Made by a program: the position numbers and the translations under genes. Of a DNA stretch of 64,000 nt, positions 48,477 to 60,021 are shown one piece after another. The notes under the pieces were generated by a model that had not been told where the DNA came from, did no database searches, and saw only the letters and a program-made list of their open reading frames with translations. Each line of letters opens with the position of its first letter. The stretch's first letter is position 1. Source of the stretch: Annona cherimola. Taxonomy: Eukaryota; Streptophyta; Magnoliopsida; Magnoliales; Annonaceae. The stretch covers positions 52,681,563 through 52,745,562 of the forward strand of contig CM059972.1 in NCBI GenBank assembly GCA_030490835.1. Direction: 5' to 3'.

Positions 48477-51400
48477 ATAAATTCTTTTTCCATGGACATA
48501 TTCATGTTCTAAAACATTTGTCATCGAAACTCCTTTTCTCATAGGACATTCTCATATCCTAAAACACTTTTCATAAAACCCTTTTTAAGCATATGCAACA
48601 TGCAATAAGTCTCTATCCATTTGGTAGGTGACACTTATCAAGTGATCATCCTTCCTTAAGAGACAAACCCTTCTAGGTGATAGCCCACAAGCCAGGCGGC
48701 TATCCGTGTCCATCTCCCATTTCAAGGAGGGCACCGCCAACATTTAGCCTTATTCAAGCGACTCGACCTATGCAAAGGGGGCCCAATTTGCAACCGCGTC
48801 CGGCTTGCATATCTTTTACAGTAGACCTAGTACATAATCATTGTGCACACTTTTTCTTCTCATTCACATGCTAGCATGATTCTATAAAAACCACAGACCA
48901 CAGTCTGTATCCTTTTTCTGAAAATTTGATGCTAGTATGCTTTCGTAAAATACTACAGACCTTAGCCTGTATTCCTTTCAAATCTTGAAAACTGGGCTTA
49001 ACCAACGTTAACGAGTTCTATACTCAAAAAATTTTGTAAAGATGGCCAACCTTAAAACATTTATATTTCATAAATCCTTTGAAGTATTCAAGGAAAATAT
49101 TTGAAATAACAATATTTTCTAACCATTTTGTAAATAATTTTTGAACGATAAAACGCCTTTTAAAAATATTTGAAACAAAAAGATTTTTCTTACAAATGCT
49201 TTTCCCATTTATGGGTTTTTATGATCAAAGGACATGCAAGTACATGCTTTCATCTAATATCACATACTTTTGTCCACCTATCTTATTGTTCATTTCTATA
49301 TGTGATAGACTTGTATAATCCTTTGAACATTACTCAAATCATTTTTCAAATTAATTTATTGTGTTGGCCTTCCTTAAATCCTTCTCGAACAATAGATTTT
49401 GGAAACTCCAAAATAATCCAATATTTAGAGAACCATTAAAACATATCATTAAAATACTTCAAAACCTTTTAACAAAATATTTTAAAACATTTATTTTAAA
49501 TACCATTTTAAAATCTCATTTTCCTTTCAACACAACCTTTTCAACATTTGCATTTCAATATTTTTCAACATTAAAAAGATTTGATTCTAACGAAGCAATT
49601 TTCAAAACAGTTTAAGATTGCAGAGTAAAGTCATGTAAAATTGTATTTTCAAAAGGGTTGTTTGCTTACCTGCGTAGTCAACTTGTACCTTCCACTTTTT
49701 CCTTTCCTTTTTCTGTACAAATGAAAAGGACTATTTATAACATTTCATGCTTGCACAGTGAACTTATTTTTCTAACTTATGTATGTTTTATCTCATACAA
49801 CTATCTCCTAATCACATTTACATATTTGGCTTATACTAACCATTCTTCCATCATCTATAAATCATATATTAAACATGGTTTATACAGATTTAAAAATCTA
49901 TTTTGAACATGTTTTCACTCCTATCATTTTTATCATTCTAACTTACTAATTCAACATAAATAAATAAAAATCTGTTTTAACATTAATCTTTTACCCATCC
50001 TTTCATTATTCATAAATCTTGTTTTAAACATGATTATAAGATAACAAAATCTATTTTAAACGTCACTTATACCCAACATTTCATAACCTGTTTAAATCAT
50101 TAAAATAAATCTGATTTGGTTGTTATATACATGTATGATCATATATCTATTAATTATTTCAATACTTGCAACTTTTCATTTAACGATACATCAAGCTGAT
50201 TTAATTAAATGGTTTTCAAATCATGCTGAATTACTTATTGATATCAATCATATATTCATCAAAATATTCATCATATAAATAACAATCAGCGGAATACTTA
50301 AATAATAGTTCTGAAAATTATTTAATGAAATCAGAACCAAAAATACCTGTTGCCCGTTCAATATTTCAAATCCAGCAGCGTTCAGCATTTTTTTTATAAA
50401 TGCTGTTTATTAAATAATTAACGTGGAGAAGAAATTAAATCAATTAACGTTCAGTAGCAATTTAATAAATTAACATTCAGCAGTTTGTTGTTAAATGAAA
50501 AATCAAAACAATATATATTCATCAACGTCCAGCAGCTTGTTAAAATTTGTTGAATTGATTTAACGGCAAAATCATGCTGCATTAATAAAAATCATGCTGC
50601 ATTAAAATCTGCTGAATCAGTATTAACATCATGCATCTAGAAATATCATTGTCATATTAATGATTACTTATAATATTTGATTAATTAAATGAATTCCAAA
50701 ACTGAAATAAATTAACGATCAGCACGATATTAAAATATAATTTCTGAAATTCATAAATTTCAAAAAATATATATAAAGTCTGTTTATACGGTAAATAAAC
50801 TTTACAGTAGGTGGTTCTTAAAAAAAATCTATTTTTTATAATGTAACGAGCGGCATTTTCGGAATGAGAAAATGAAATTAAAATATGTACCTAAATGAAT
50901 ACGTACGTCTAAGTGCCGCTGCTGCTCTTCACCTATTTGCCCGTTACTGAAAATTTCAGCAAAATGCCCAGCAATGTCGTTGCCCTTTTTATACATTACA
51001 TAAATCGGTTTACCATGGTTAAATTTCATTTAACCCAGCTCACTGCTTAATATTATCACAGCTGTCGGTTTTTTATAATTCTGGCAATTAAATAAAAGCA
51101 GCTGCCCCTCTTACGTGTTTCTTTTGTAATTTATTTATTTATTTATTTAATGTCCATGCACCGTCCACTTCTTGCTGCCAACGAGTTCTTCTCTTTTTCT
51201 TTTTTTTAAACGGTAAATTCCAACATTAATAAATTAAATCATAACTGCCTACATACACACTTCTATATTATGAAAAGTTTTCTTATTAATATATATACAA
51301 TTTCTCAAAAAATACACCTTTCAGAATTTTGAAAATTTTTTTATTTTATTTTAATTAACTAATTCATATTTGGATAAAAAATGTCTTTTTAAAATTTTGG

Positions 51401-52975
51401 AGACATGTTTTCCAAAATTTAATTCCTTCATTAAATTCGGCTTATTAATTTAAGTTCTCACTTAAAATTTCACCTTAATCGGAGTTGTGTACCTATTTTT
51501 ATATAATTATTCAAAAATGGACAAATATATGTCTCCAAAAAATTCACATACATTTCAAATGTGAATTTTGAAATTTTCATAATTATTCTAAATAATTCTT
51601 CATAACCCATAAAAATTTTCATCTTGAAATAATCATTATAGACCAGCTTAGGGTCTTTTGAAGCTAATTCACAACATTAATTATGATAATAATATTTTTA
51701 ATCATAATTTTCAAAATTCCGCCGTTGATCACTTAAGTTACCTCATGATCAAGTTATCCTTAAAATTTCATCTCAATTGGTCTTATACACATTAATATAT
51801 TAATTAACTAATCAATTATGCAAAAATAATAAAATATCTACTAGACGACAATTATTTTTCTTAACTTTTTCCGTCTAGATTAAAGAACATATAATTTAAT
51901 ACTTCCTATCAAATTCTCATGTCAATCTGGGTTATACATGCTTAGATTTAATGAGAATAGTATGGATGAATATAAGCCCTTAATTAGGACACCTAATTGG
52001 CTAAAAATTCTCTATTTATTTTTATTTTTCCATAAGGTCCGTAAATTTAAACAGTTTTAATTTGTATAATTTGGAATTTTGAAATTTCTTTCGAAAAAAA
52101 TTTGTAAAAATTTATTTTCATATTTAATCTTTATGAAATCATAAATTACCCTCCGTTTTCTTATAAATCTCAATTGTAACCTCCGTAAATTCCAATTAAG
52201 TCCTCTTTTTGTCTCTACTACTATTTTGTCCTTTTTTGGGAAGCTTCCTTTTTCATATTTTGTGATTAAGTTAATCCAGAGTGATTAACTTATCACTTTA
52301 TTTAACCACATGGTTACTATTCATGTTGCACTATTCACATTTACTATTCATTTGAAATTATATTTCATAATTAATTATTCGATCTTTCAATTCCATATAT
52401 TACGAAAATCATATATTTATTTCATATAAAAGTCAATACATTACCTAGGGTTTATGACCTTAGAGTTTCATACATGATCATAAAATTTGGAGTTCCACAT
52501 TTTGTGACTTGAAAACTCTTCGAAATACTTGTACGATCATGCCATGGAGCGCCAACTCACTAGAAGCAATTCTATCTTGTGACCTCAAAACTCTTCTAGA
52601 ACTTGTCTGCGTGTTAGTGAAGTAGCGCCTAGGCGCCAACTCTCTGGAAGCCTTCTGTTGTGTGAAGTGCTGGAGATTCTGGCTAAGGCATGTCAGGCGC
52701 CAACCCACATGCTTCTTCAGTTGGCTCTGTTCTGCATTCGACTAGCCCGCACGCCTGTAATTTTCCATCCTTCTTGTGAAAAATGAATGAACTAAATAAA
52801 TGAACTAAATTTGCCTAATTTATACTAAGAATGCATAAAAACTGTATAATGCTCCTAAAATGCAAAATGAGTGAAAATTAAGCTAAATGGATGCAAACTA
52901 AGCCTAATCCCATGGACTAACATGCAAAAATAGTCTGAAATGGGTCATGATAACTCGCATTTTCATGAGTTATCA

Positions 52976-54084
52976 CACCTCCAAACTTAAATATTGCTAG
53001 TCCTCGAGCAACACATGCATACACAATGAATGAATGAATGTGGACTCCGTCAACTCAACCTGCTTCCCATTATGCTTCTATCAATCCATTTCTCTATTCA
53101 ACAAGGTTAAGAATAATCTAAACTTGAAAAATCATCCATTTCACAAAACAGGACATGCGTTTTCATTTTTTTTCAATTGCGAACCAAGTTACATGTAGAT
53201 GACAGAATTCTCTAGTATAGAGTAATAATTCAACATGCTAATTTTCCTCTTGATCAAAAGAAACTAGTTAGAAAATCAATCTACACAGGTGAACGAAGGT
53301 TTAGGCTGAACTAACTAGTCAAAGAAAATGGTAATCATTCACTGGATTCAATTTTTGCCCCACTGCACGTTCCCCCCAAACTTATTGCAAAATTCTCCTC
53401 ACCATATTTCAGGATATCTGGAGATCTGTGTTTTTTTTTGCTCCCTTCACCATATTTCAGGGTATCTGGGGAGAATTTTGATTTTAAAGCGTTATTACTA
53501 TGATTTTCCTTTGCTTTTTTACACGAACCTTAACATTTGTTGATGTCAAGTCCCGGTTACTCTGCTTAGATTAATCACCCCCTTTTATAGTTCTAAAATA
53601 TTGGTAGGAATACTGAACATGCCAAAAGAATTTTTGTGAAGTATTACCATTTTTTAGACCATTAATTCCCTTAAAGCACTTGATTCACATTTGTTTAACT
53701 CAATTCTTATCATTTTAGTTGAAAAATTAACATGTAATTGAATTAGAACAATGTACTGTGAAATTCTTTTGATTCATTCACATATCACTTGCAAATTTCT
53801 TTTACACATAGTCCTTAATCTGAATTGCCACATTTTTCATGAATTCAATTCTAAGTCAAAGATTTTCCTCAACCTTGCACATTTTCATTAAAATGGATTG
53901 AACAGAGATAACTTTCATTAGCATAAGTTGACATAATATGCAATCTCAACAAACCTACGGTTGAGAATTATACACCCCCCCAAACTTGAAAGATGCATTG
54001 CCCTCAATGCATGATACTAAAAATGACCTAATAAAGAACAACAAAGTAAAATAAAATAAAAAAATAGAAAGGACCGGGACTCCC
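52976..54084 (-). other. Athila C 3' internal non-coding region
   Basis: Begins with the polypurine-tract complement CACCTCCAAACTT. Two more CCCCCCAAACTT copies lie at about 53373 and 53975, the last followed by ATGCATTGCCCTCAATGCATG. Two copies of CACCATATTTCAGG followed by a TATCTGG motif lie at 53398-53475. An AATG microsatellite lies near 53026. No gene is seen. Confidence 0.7.
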
Positions 54085-54380
54085 TCATGAATCGGACTCG
54101 ATCGCATCCTCGTCCTCGCTCTCTCCACCATTATGCCGGGAGGACAGCCTGAAGCATGCTCGAAACTTCGGAGGCGTCGACGGGAATGGTGGAAGGGTCG
54201 ATGCGTTGATGTGGCGCTCCTCCATCAACCGTCGAAAGTGGGCCTCCATTGCCCAGTTGGACTGTTGCAAAAACCTGACTTGAGCGGCTATGAGGTTCTC
54301 CAGGTTGGTAAGTCGATCGCCTATGGTTGGTGGTTGAGAGGAGGGTCTCGCTGCTCCCGTGGGGCGAGTTGTGGCGGTGT
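54085..54380 (-). pseudogene. C-terminal end of an Athila late ORF (post-pol region), truncated
   Basis: On the minus strand an open frame runs about 95 codons to a stop at 54085. Pro/Thr-rich sequence is followed by an amphipathic stretch, GDRLTNLENLIAAQV then FLQQSNWAMEAHFRRLMEE, that looks like a coiled coil. It ends in an acidic tail, GGESEDEDAIESDS. It is GC-richer than its surroundings. Its position, just inside the 3' non-coding region of Athila C, is where Athila elements carry an extra ORF after pol. It is cut upstream by a stop near 54382 and by gypsy A at 54447. The function is not known to me; an env-like identity is only positional. Confidence 0.45.
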
Positions 54381-54446
54381 GGACTCATGGCTGGGTGCGG
54401 CAGGACAAGTCGTCGATGATTGCCTGGCAATTCAAAACTGCCTCTA

Positions 54447-56972
54447 TGTGAAACCCAGACCATATATGCGTCATTTCGGATTTTAAACCCTAGATTCTTC
54501 TGTAATTATTTTTATGATAAATGAAAATTCATGAATTATATTTATGGATATGTGTATTGGAGGTTAAAATAGTGCAATTAATAAATTAACCTACGTGAAT
54601 AGTGCATGTGAATAGTAACCAGGGATTAAGACACGTGATTAAGAGTTAATCATTTGGATTAACTAAATCACAAAAAGACAAAAAGGAGATTTAATCACTA
54701 CATAATGAAATAACAATTCTTTTTGTTATTTTAATCCAATTTTAGATTTTAGTAGAAAATTAAAGAAAAATTCATAATTTGCAATCCGGACGTTCGATTT
54801 CGATGAAATTTTTTATGGATGGTTAAAAATTCATGATGAACATAATGAATAGGTTAAGATGTGATGAAAATCACAAATCAAGGGTCAAGATGAAACGTCA
54901 AATAAAGATCAAAAAAGTAAATTAACTTTTCATTAATGATACATTTGACTTTTTATTAAAATAAATAATTAAAAAAATGAAAAAGCAGCTACAGTAGGGT
55001 CGTGGCAGGGGTAGTTGGACATTTGACCAAAAATCAATGGTCCATAATCATCATCATCATAAACCAACGGTTAGGATTTATTTAGCTTAAATTAATTAAT
55101 TTTAAAAATAAAAAAATCCAGGAAAATAGGGCTGCATAGGGTGGGCATGAGCAGGCATAAGGTGGCTGCTCTTTGCTCAATGCAATTTTTAAAATTAGAA
55201 AAAAATACAATTTATAATTTAACACCTTTAGCAAGGGGGTAAATTCCAATTTGATGAAAAATTAAAAAGTATAAATAGGGGGCAGGGGTGGACATCCAAA
55301 GCCACATTCACCCAGCTCCACTTGAGCAAATCCCAACTCCCAAACCTCCTACGCGTCCAAGGAAAGATAGGAGAAAGTTAAAGAGAGAAAGTATGAGAAA
55401 AAGAGGGATATCTCCACTTCGGGAAAGTAATTTCTATCCAAATTTCTTTTGGATGTTAAGTAGGGTAAAACCATACTTAGATAATGCCTAAGCATGAGAA
55501 AATAAGTATAGTTATAATACTTAATCGGAATTAATCCAAAATATAAAAAATTTGGAGCAAAGATAGAGCATTCAGGAGGATAACATATGATATGTGTAAA
55601 TAATGCTCCAAAATTGATAAATGATGATTTGAGATGAATGAATATGATGTTGGAATGATGATATATTAATTTCATAATTTTTTGAGATTAAGGATTTTGC
55701 TTAAGTGAATTTATGTTGATTTTTAGTATATGGAGAAAATGATTTATTTAGCAAAGTTAATGATGATAAATTCAAAATGTATGAAATTTCCCATAATACA
55801 CTAAGCATAAGCTATGTTATTGTATTTTTTATTTTTAGAAAAAATGTCAATTTTTGGAACCCATGAACAGTAACCAACACGCTGTGAACAGTAACCTCGG
55901 ATGAACAGCGATTTGTTACAGTAATCTGCTACAATAATTATGAACAGTAAACAGCGCGATTTTGGAGAAAATTTGAGATAAATATTTAAATATAAGGATG
56001 GAACTTTTGAAGAACCTATGGATAAAAAATATCCGTATAAAGAAATAATGTCCAAATATTATATGCATGCATGGGAAGCAGCTTGAATAGAAGAAATGAA
56101 ATATCTTTTTTCCTTGAATAGGAAAAGGAAAAGAAAAAGTCGAGGACACCAACTAAGGAGCTAAGGAAGTTATATATTTTGCAAATTATTTCTAAAATGC
56201 TTGAAATTGTTTGTGAATTGTTTTATGAAATTTATTTAAGGTTGGTCATGCCTATAACTGCTTTACATGAACTGAAGTACATTTGTTAAATTATTTATTA
56301 AATGTTTTTATGAAATTGTTTATGATTTACAAATGTCATGCCGACATGTGTATGTAAATGAGCATGTGCACGAGGAATAAGCCATAGTTGAGGTAGTAAG
56401 CGGACCGGATGTATTATTTCCAAGTCGCTTATATAGGCCCAGGCCGGAGGCGACCTCCGAGAGATGGGAGCATTATGGGATGGGCGCCTAGCTAGCGTCA
56501 CATCTAAAGGAATGTCATGAATACTATGTATGCATTGCATTTGCATTTTATGAAATGCATGAAAATGATTGAAAATTATGTATGGCTTGCTTACTGAGTA
56601 TTATTACTCTCCCATGGTTTTTCAACAACAGACAGGAAATGATGATGAAGGTAGCATGCAAAATATATGTAGATTTTGATATAAATGTTGTATACGTAAA
56701 TGTTATGTAAAGACAATGATGAAATTTTGATTAGGAAAGAATACCTTTTTAATGATGATGTTTATGAGCAGACTTTGGTTATTACTGTGATATGTGAAAT
56801 ATATTTCATGTTGGATGAATAATGAAAATTTTCCATGTATTGAAGTTATATATATATTTATATATATATAAAAATCCTGCCGTGTGATCAGGGCAACAAT
56901 CCTGAGTCACGTTTACCAGTCAAAAATAATCCCGGAGTAAGGCTTCTAGGCACCCCGGTTCGGGGCACCACA
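54447..56972 (+). repeat. Gypsy A 5' LTR (2526 bp)
   Basis: TGTGAAACCC to GGGGCACCACA. It contains the U3 GTGAATAGT motifs near 54595, TATAAATAGGGGG at 55270, a cluster of TGAACAGTAAC repeats at 55864-55950, the GC module at 56400-56510, and the U5 block GTGATCAGGGCAACAATCC from 56884. Confidence 0.92.
55270..55277 (+). promoter_or_regulatory. TATA box of gypsy A 5' LTR
   Basis: TATAAATA followed by GGGGG. The same phrase occurs reversed in the solo LTRs at 19972 and 26497. In the 3' LTR about 108 bp are deleted immediately after this box (junction near 62750). Confidence 0.65.
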
Positions 56973-56977
56973 GAAGT

Positions 56978-56989
56978 TGGTATCAGAGC
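56978..56989 (+). other. Gypsy A primer-binding site (initiator Met tRNA)
   Basis: TGGTATCAGAGC, 5 bp (GAAGT) after the LTR end. Confidence 0.93.
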
Positions 56990-57157
56990 ATAGATTGGTA
57001 AATAGGTAGAAAAGGAAAGAAACGATCAAGCTAGAATAAATGAAATTATGATTATGATCCATTGATTTATTATTAATGACAATGTATAATATATGTGAAT
57101 TATATGATCATATGAGTATGATATGATAAATATTGATGTTATACAAATAAATATTTT

Positions 57158-58390
57158 GTGAAGTTAAAAATACCGCTCACCAGAGCTAAAGAAAGAGCTA
57201 ACAAAGGAAAGGCCCCGATGGAAGAATCAATGGATCAGGCAAGGGGCGAAGCCAATAAAAGGACTAGTAGGGCAGAAGCCGAAGAGAAAACCTCTAGGAC
57301 CAGCCCACGACGAGAGGAAAGCTTTAGACCTCAAGCAGAGGTCAATATCAAAGACAGAATAGCTGCAACAATTGAAAAAGCTATGCAGCAATGGACGGCC
57401 CAGGCTGCTGGTTTATTACAAGAAATGCAAAACCAACAGGCCCCGCTAACAAGAGGAGACGGGGAAAGACCAGGTCCTTCGGCCAACCCCGCCATGTCAA
57501 GGGGAATGGAGGATAGTTTCCTTGAGGCCGAAAGAAAGGCTATTAATGCCTTTCTTACCCAGCGTCCGCCCAAGTTTGCAGGGGAACCATACTCCCTCAT
57601 TGCAGAGCAGTGGATCATAGAAATCAAGAAACTATTCAGGATATCGCCTTGCAATGATCAGCAAAAAGTGTTGTGCGCTACCCACCTACTGGTAAAAGAT
57701 GCTTTTGAATGGTGGGAGACGCTAATGGTCACTATGCCACATCCGAAGCAAGTTACATGGCATGAATTTTTAGAGGAATTCAATAAAGAATATCTCCCGG
57801 TAGGGCTACAGAGCCAGAGGGTGATAGAGTTTGAGAAACTCTACCTAGGCAGGAAGATAGTTATGGAATACGCTACAAAGTTCAACGCCTTGGTAAGATA
57901 CGTGTCGTGGATTGCAAATGTCCCAGAGAATAAGGCACAAAGGTTCCAGAGGGGACTAAGGCCCCAGCTAAGAGAGGGGTTAACCCCATTATTAAAAAAA
58001 GACTATGCCTTTAACATTGAAAGGGCTAGGGCATTGGAAATGGAGTCAATGAGGACTCAAGAGCTTAGGCAAGCTCAAAAATAATTCTTTTCAGCCTCCA
58101 AGGAAGGTGAGGCTAATAAAGGAAATAGGGTAATCATCGAGAGAAAGAAGATCGACGACAAGACACAAAGCACCCCGACTTGCAGAACTTACCACAAACG
58201 CCATTCAGGTGAATGTTTACAAGGAACGGGGAATTACTACAAGTGTGTCCAAGTTGGTCATGTGGCCTGGGACTGCGGGATCGATGAAGCTAAAATAATA
58301 AAATGCTTCAACTATGGTCAAGATGGACACATTTCGCCCAACTGTCCAAATAAGCCACAAGGAGCACTAGCCCGAGGGAGGCCGGCCTAG
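57158..58390 (+). pseudogene. Gypsy A gag with two degenerate zinc knuckles
   Basis: Capsid protein. The open frame from 57158 has no ATG; ATA at 57170, before PLTRAKERANKG, sits where a start would be expected and may be a G-to-A-mutated ATG. The first ATG in frame is at 57219. The retrotransposon gag core lies at about 57560-57900 (FAGEPYSLIAEQWI, then DAFEWWETL, then FNKEYLPVGLQSQ). TAA at 58082 interrupts. The same frame continues to two CCHC knuckles at 58230-58350, each missing one Cys (YYKCVQVGHVAWDC and CFNYGQDGHISPNC), both Cys-to-Tyr by G to A. A second stop (TAG) is at 58388. Element B has an intact first knuckle, supporting the alignment. Confidence 0.87.
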
Positions 58391-59065
58391 CAAAAGGTCC
58401 CCGCCATCGCCAATCGGCCGGGTATTGCTGCCAACCCAGTGCGTGTCCAAGCCCTCACACGAGCAGAGTCACAAGAGATGAAGGAGAAAGTGATTACAGG
58501 TATGATTTACATTTTAGGAAATTCTGCAGTAGCTTTCTTTGATTCTGGAGCTACGCATTCATTTATATCATACCAATTTGTAATCTCACACGCACTTCGG
58601 GTAAAAGAAACCAGTAGTACTATACATGTAGAATTCCTAGTATATAGATTGGCAAGTATAAATCAAATTTGCAAGGAATGTCCTATCAGGATAGGAACAA
58701 AAATACTGAAAGATGATCTCATCCTATTACCCATGATAGAATTTGATGTCAAACTAGGGATGGATTGTCTAAGTCAATGGGTTGCGACAATTGATTGCAG
58801 AAATAAAAAGGTGCAATTTGAAGCATCAAAAGATGAAATCGAGATCAGAAAAATAAGACAGCCAGAAAACACGACAAGAATGGTATCAGCTATAAAAGCA
58901 GCTAAGCTGATACGCCAACAATGTGCAACCTATCTGGTCTCTATAAACACAATAAGAAGAGATAGGGTACCCATAGGACAAATTCCAGTGGTAAAAGAAT
59001 TTCCAGATATTTTTCAAAGGAACTATGTAATTTACCACCGGAAAGGGAGATGGATATGGAAATAG
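58391..59065 (+). pseudogene. Gypsy A aspartic protease
   Basis: Continues the gag frame. The catalytic motif is FFDSGATHSFIS, with Asp at 58541. It is followed by VYRLASINQI, LILLPMIEFDVKLGMDCL and VKEFPDIF, the usual chromovirus protease to RT linker. The Asp is intact. The frame is lost around 59008-59015, in a T-run, where a one- or two-base indel moves the reading to frame 1; the end of the open frame at 59065 is out-of-frame sequence. Confidence 0.87.
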
Positions 59066-60021
59066 AAATTATCATAGGGACAACCCCAATATCTAAGGCC
59101 CCATATAGGATGGCACCAGTCGAATTGGCTGAGTTAAAAGTACAAATCCAAGATTTATTGGATAAAGGGTTTATTAGACCCAGTGCATCACCTTGGGGAG
59201 CTCTGGTGCTATTTGTAAGGAAAATAGATGGGAGTTTGAGACTCTGTATTGATTACAGAGAATTGAATAAAGTAACGGACAAGAATAAGTACCCACTCCC
59301 AAGAATAGAGGATCTCTTTGATCAGTTAGAAGGAGCTTCTACATTTTCGAAAATTGATTTACAGTCAGGTTACCACCAGTTGAGGATATGTCCAAAGGAC
59401 ATCCATAAAACAACATTCAGAACAAGATATGAGCATTATGAATTCTTAGTCATGCCATTTGGACTAATGAATGCCCCTGCTGTATTTATGGATATGATGA
59501 ATAGGATTTTTCGAGAATTTTTGGATCAATTTGTGGTGGTATTCATCGATGATATATTGATTTATTCAAAAACAAAAGAAGAGCATGGAAAATATTTGAG
59601 GATAGTATTGAAAATTCTCCGAAGGGAGAAATTATATACTAAATTCAAGAAATGTGAGTTTTGGTTGAAACAGGTAGCCTTTCTCGGCCACATTATATCT
59701 GAGAAGGGAGTACTGGTAGATCCTCAGAAGATTGAGGCAATAACAAAGTGGGCACAGCCAACAAATATCACAGAAATAAGAAGTTTTCTAGGGCTAGCGG
59801 GCTACTACAGGAGATTTGTGGATGAATTCTCACAATTGTCAGCTCCCCTCACAAAGCTGGCAAGGAAAGGAGTTAGATATGAATGGACACAGGAATATGA
59901 GAATAACTTCCAAAAGTTAAAGAAAAGACTGGTAAAAGCTCCAATTCTAACACTGCCTATGGAGAAGGAAGTGTTTGTCATCTATAGTGATGCCTCAAAG
60001 AAAGGATTAGGATTGTTCTAA
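59016..60021 (+). pseudogene. Gypsy A reverse transcriptase and start of RNase H
   Basis: Copies RNA into DNA. After the shift, the frame reads from about 59016 through [53 protein letters not shown] and the catalytic box FIDDILIYS near 59550, then [24 protein letters not shown] and the RNase H start [14 protein letters not shown] catalytic aspartates are intact. The frame closes at 60019 because a small deletion near 60013 removed the link to the rest of RNase H. Confidence 0.92.

Larger units (their letters stand above)
29394..52499 (-). mobile_element. Gypsy B: non-autonomous long-LTR element, minus strand
   Basis: Complete from TGTGGCGCCCC at 29394 to GGAGTTCCACA at 52499, with TTTTG duplications at 29389-29393 and 52500-52504. 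Without copia K, the solo copia LTR and the MITE it is about 12.7 kb: two LTRs of about 4.6 kb and about 3.4 kb of internal sequence. The internal region has a primer site complement, zinc knuckles, protease and the integrase C-terminus, but no gag core, RT or RNase H. In a 430-bp block the LTRs differ by about 2% (31141-31570 against 49654-50083); another block near the outer end differs more. It would need proteins from another element to move. Confidence 0.88.
39094..52499 (-). repeat. Gypsy B 5' LTR, interrupted by copia K and a MITE
   Basis: Pieces 39094-39376 and 47834-52499. Without the MITE (48186-48476) it is about 4655 bp, close to the 4617 bp of the other LTR. It starts TATGGCGCC (TG lost to TA) and ends GAGTTCCACA. 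A TATA complement lies near 50986. Confidence 0.87.
28215..52975 (-). repeat. Athila C 3' LTR, interrupted by gypsy B
   Basis: Pieces 28215-29393 and 52505-52975 together make about 1.65 kb. Palindromic GGCGCC units occur at about 29246-29375 and 52545-52710, so B landed inside the palindrome array. The TATA position near 29188 reads CATTTAAAC and seems lost. The terminal hairpin is at 52948-52975. Confidence 0.8.
28215..54446 (-). mobile_element. Athila C, minus strand, interrupted; continues beyond window
   Basis: Left end TGACGAGCTGC at 28215 is a reverse-complement Athila LTR end. The LTR continues to 29393, resumes after gypsy B at 52505, and ends at 52975 with AGTTATCA. Internal sequence follows from 52976 and is cut at 54447 by gypsy A. 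The remaining gag-pol and 5' LTR must lie right of the window. The left flank 28210-28214 (ATTTT) is in LTR H. Confidence 0.8.

Noticed and set aside
57331..57654. Minus-strand 107-codon frame
   Set aside because: It is antisense to the gypsy A gag, which has a clear family match.
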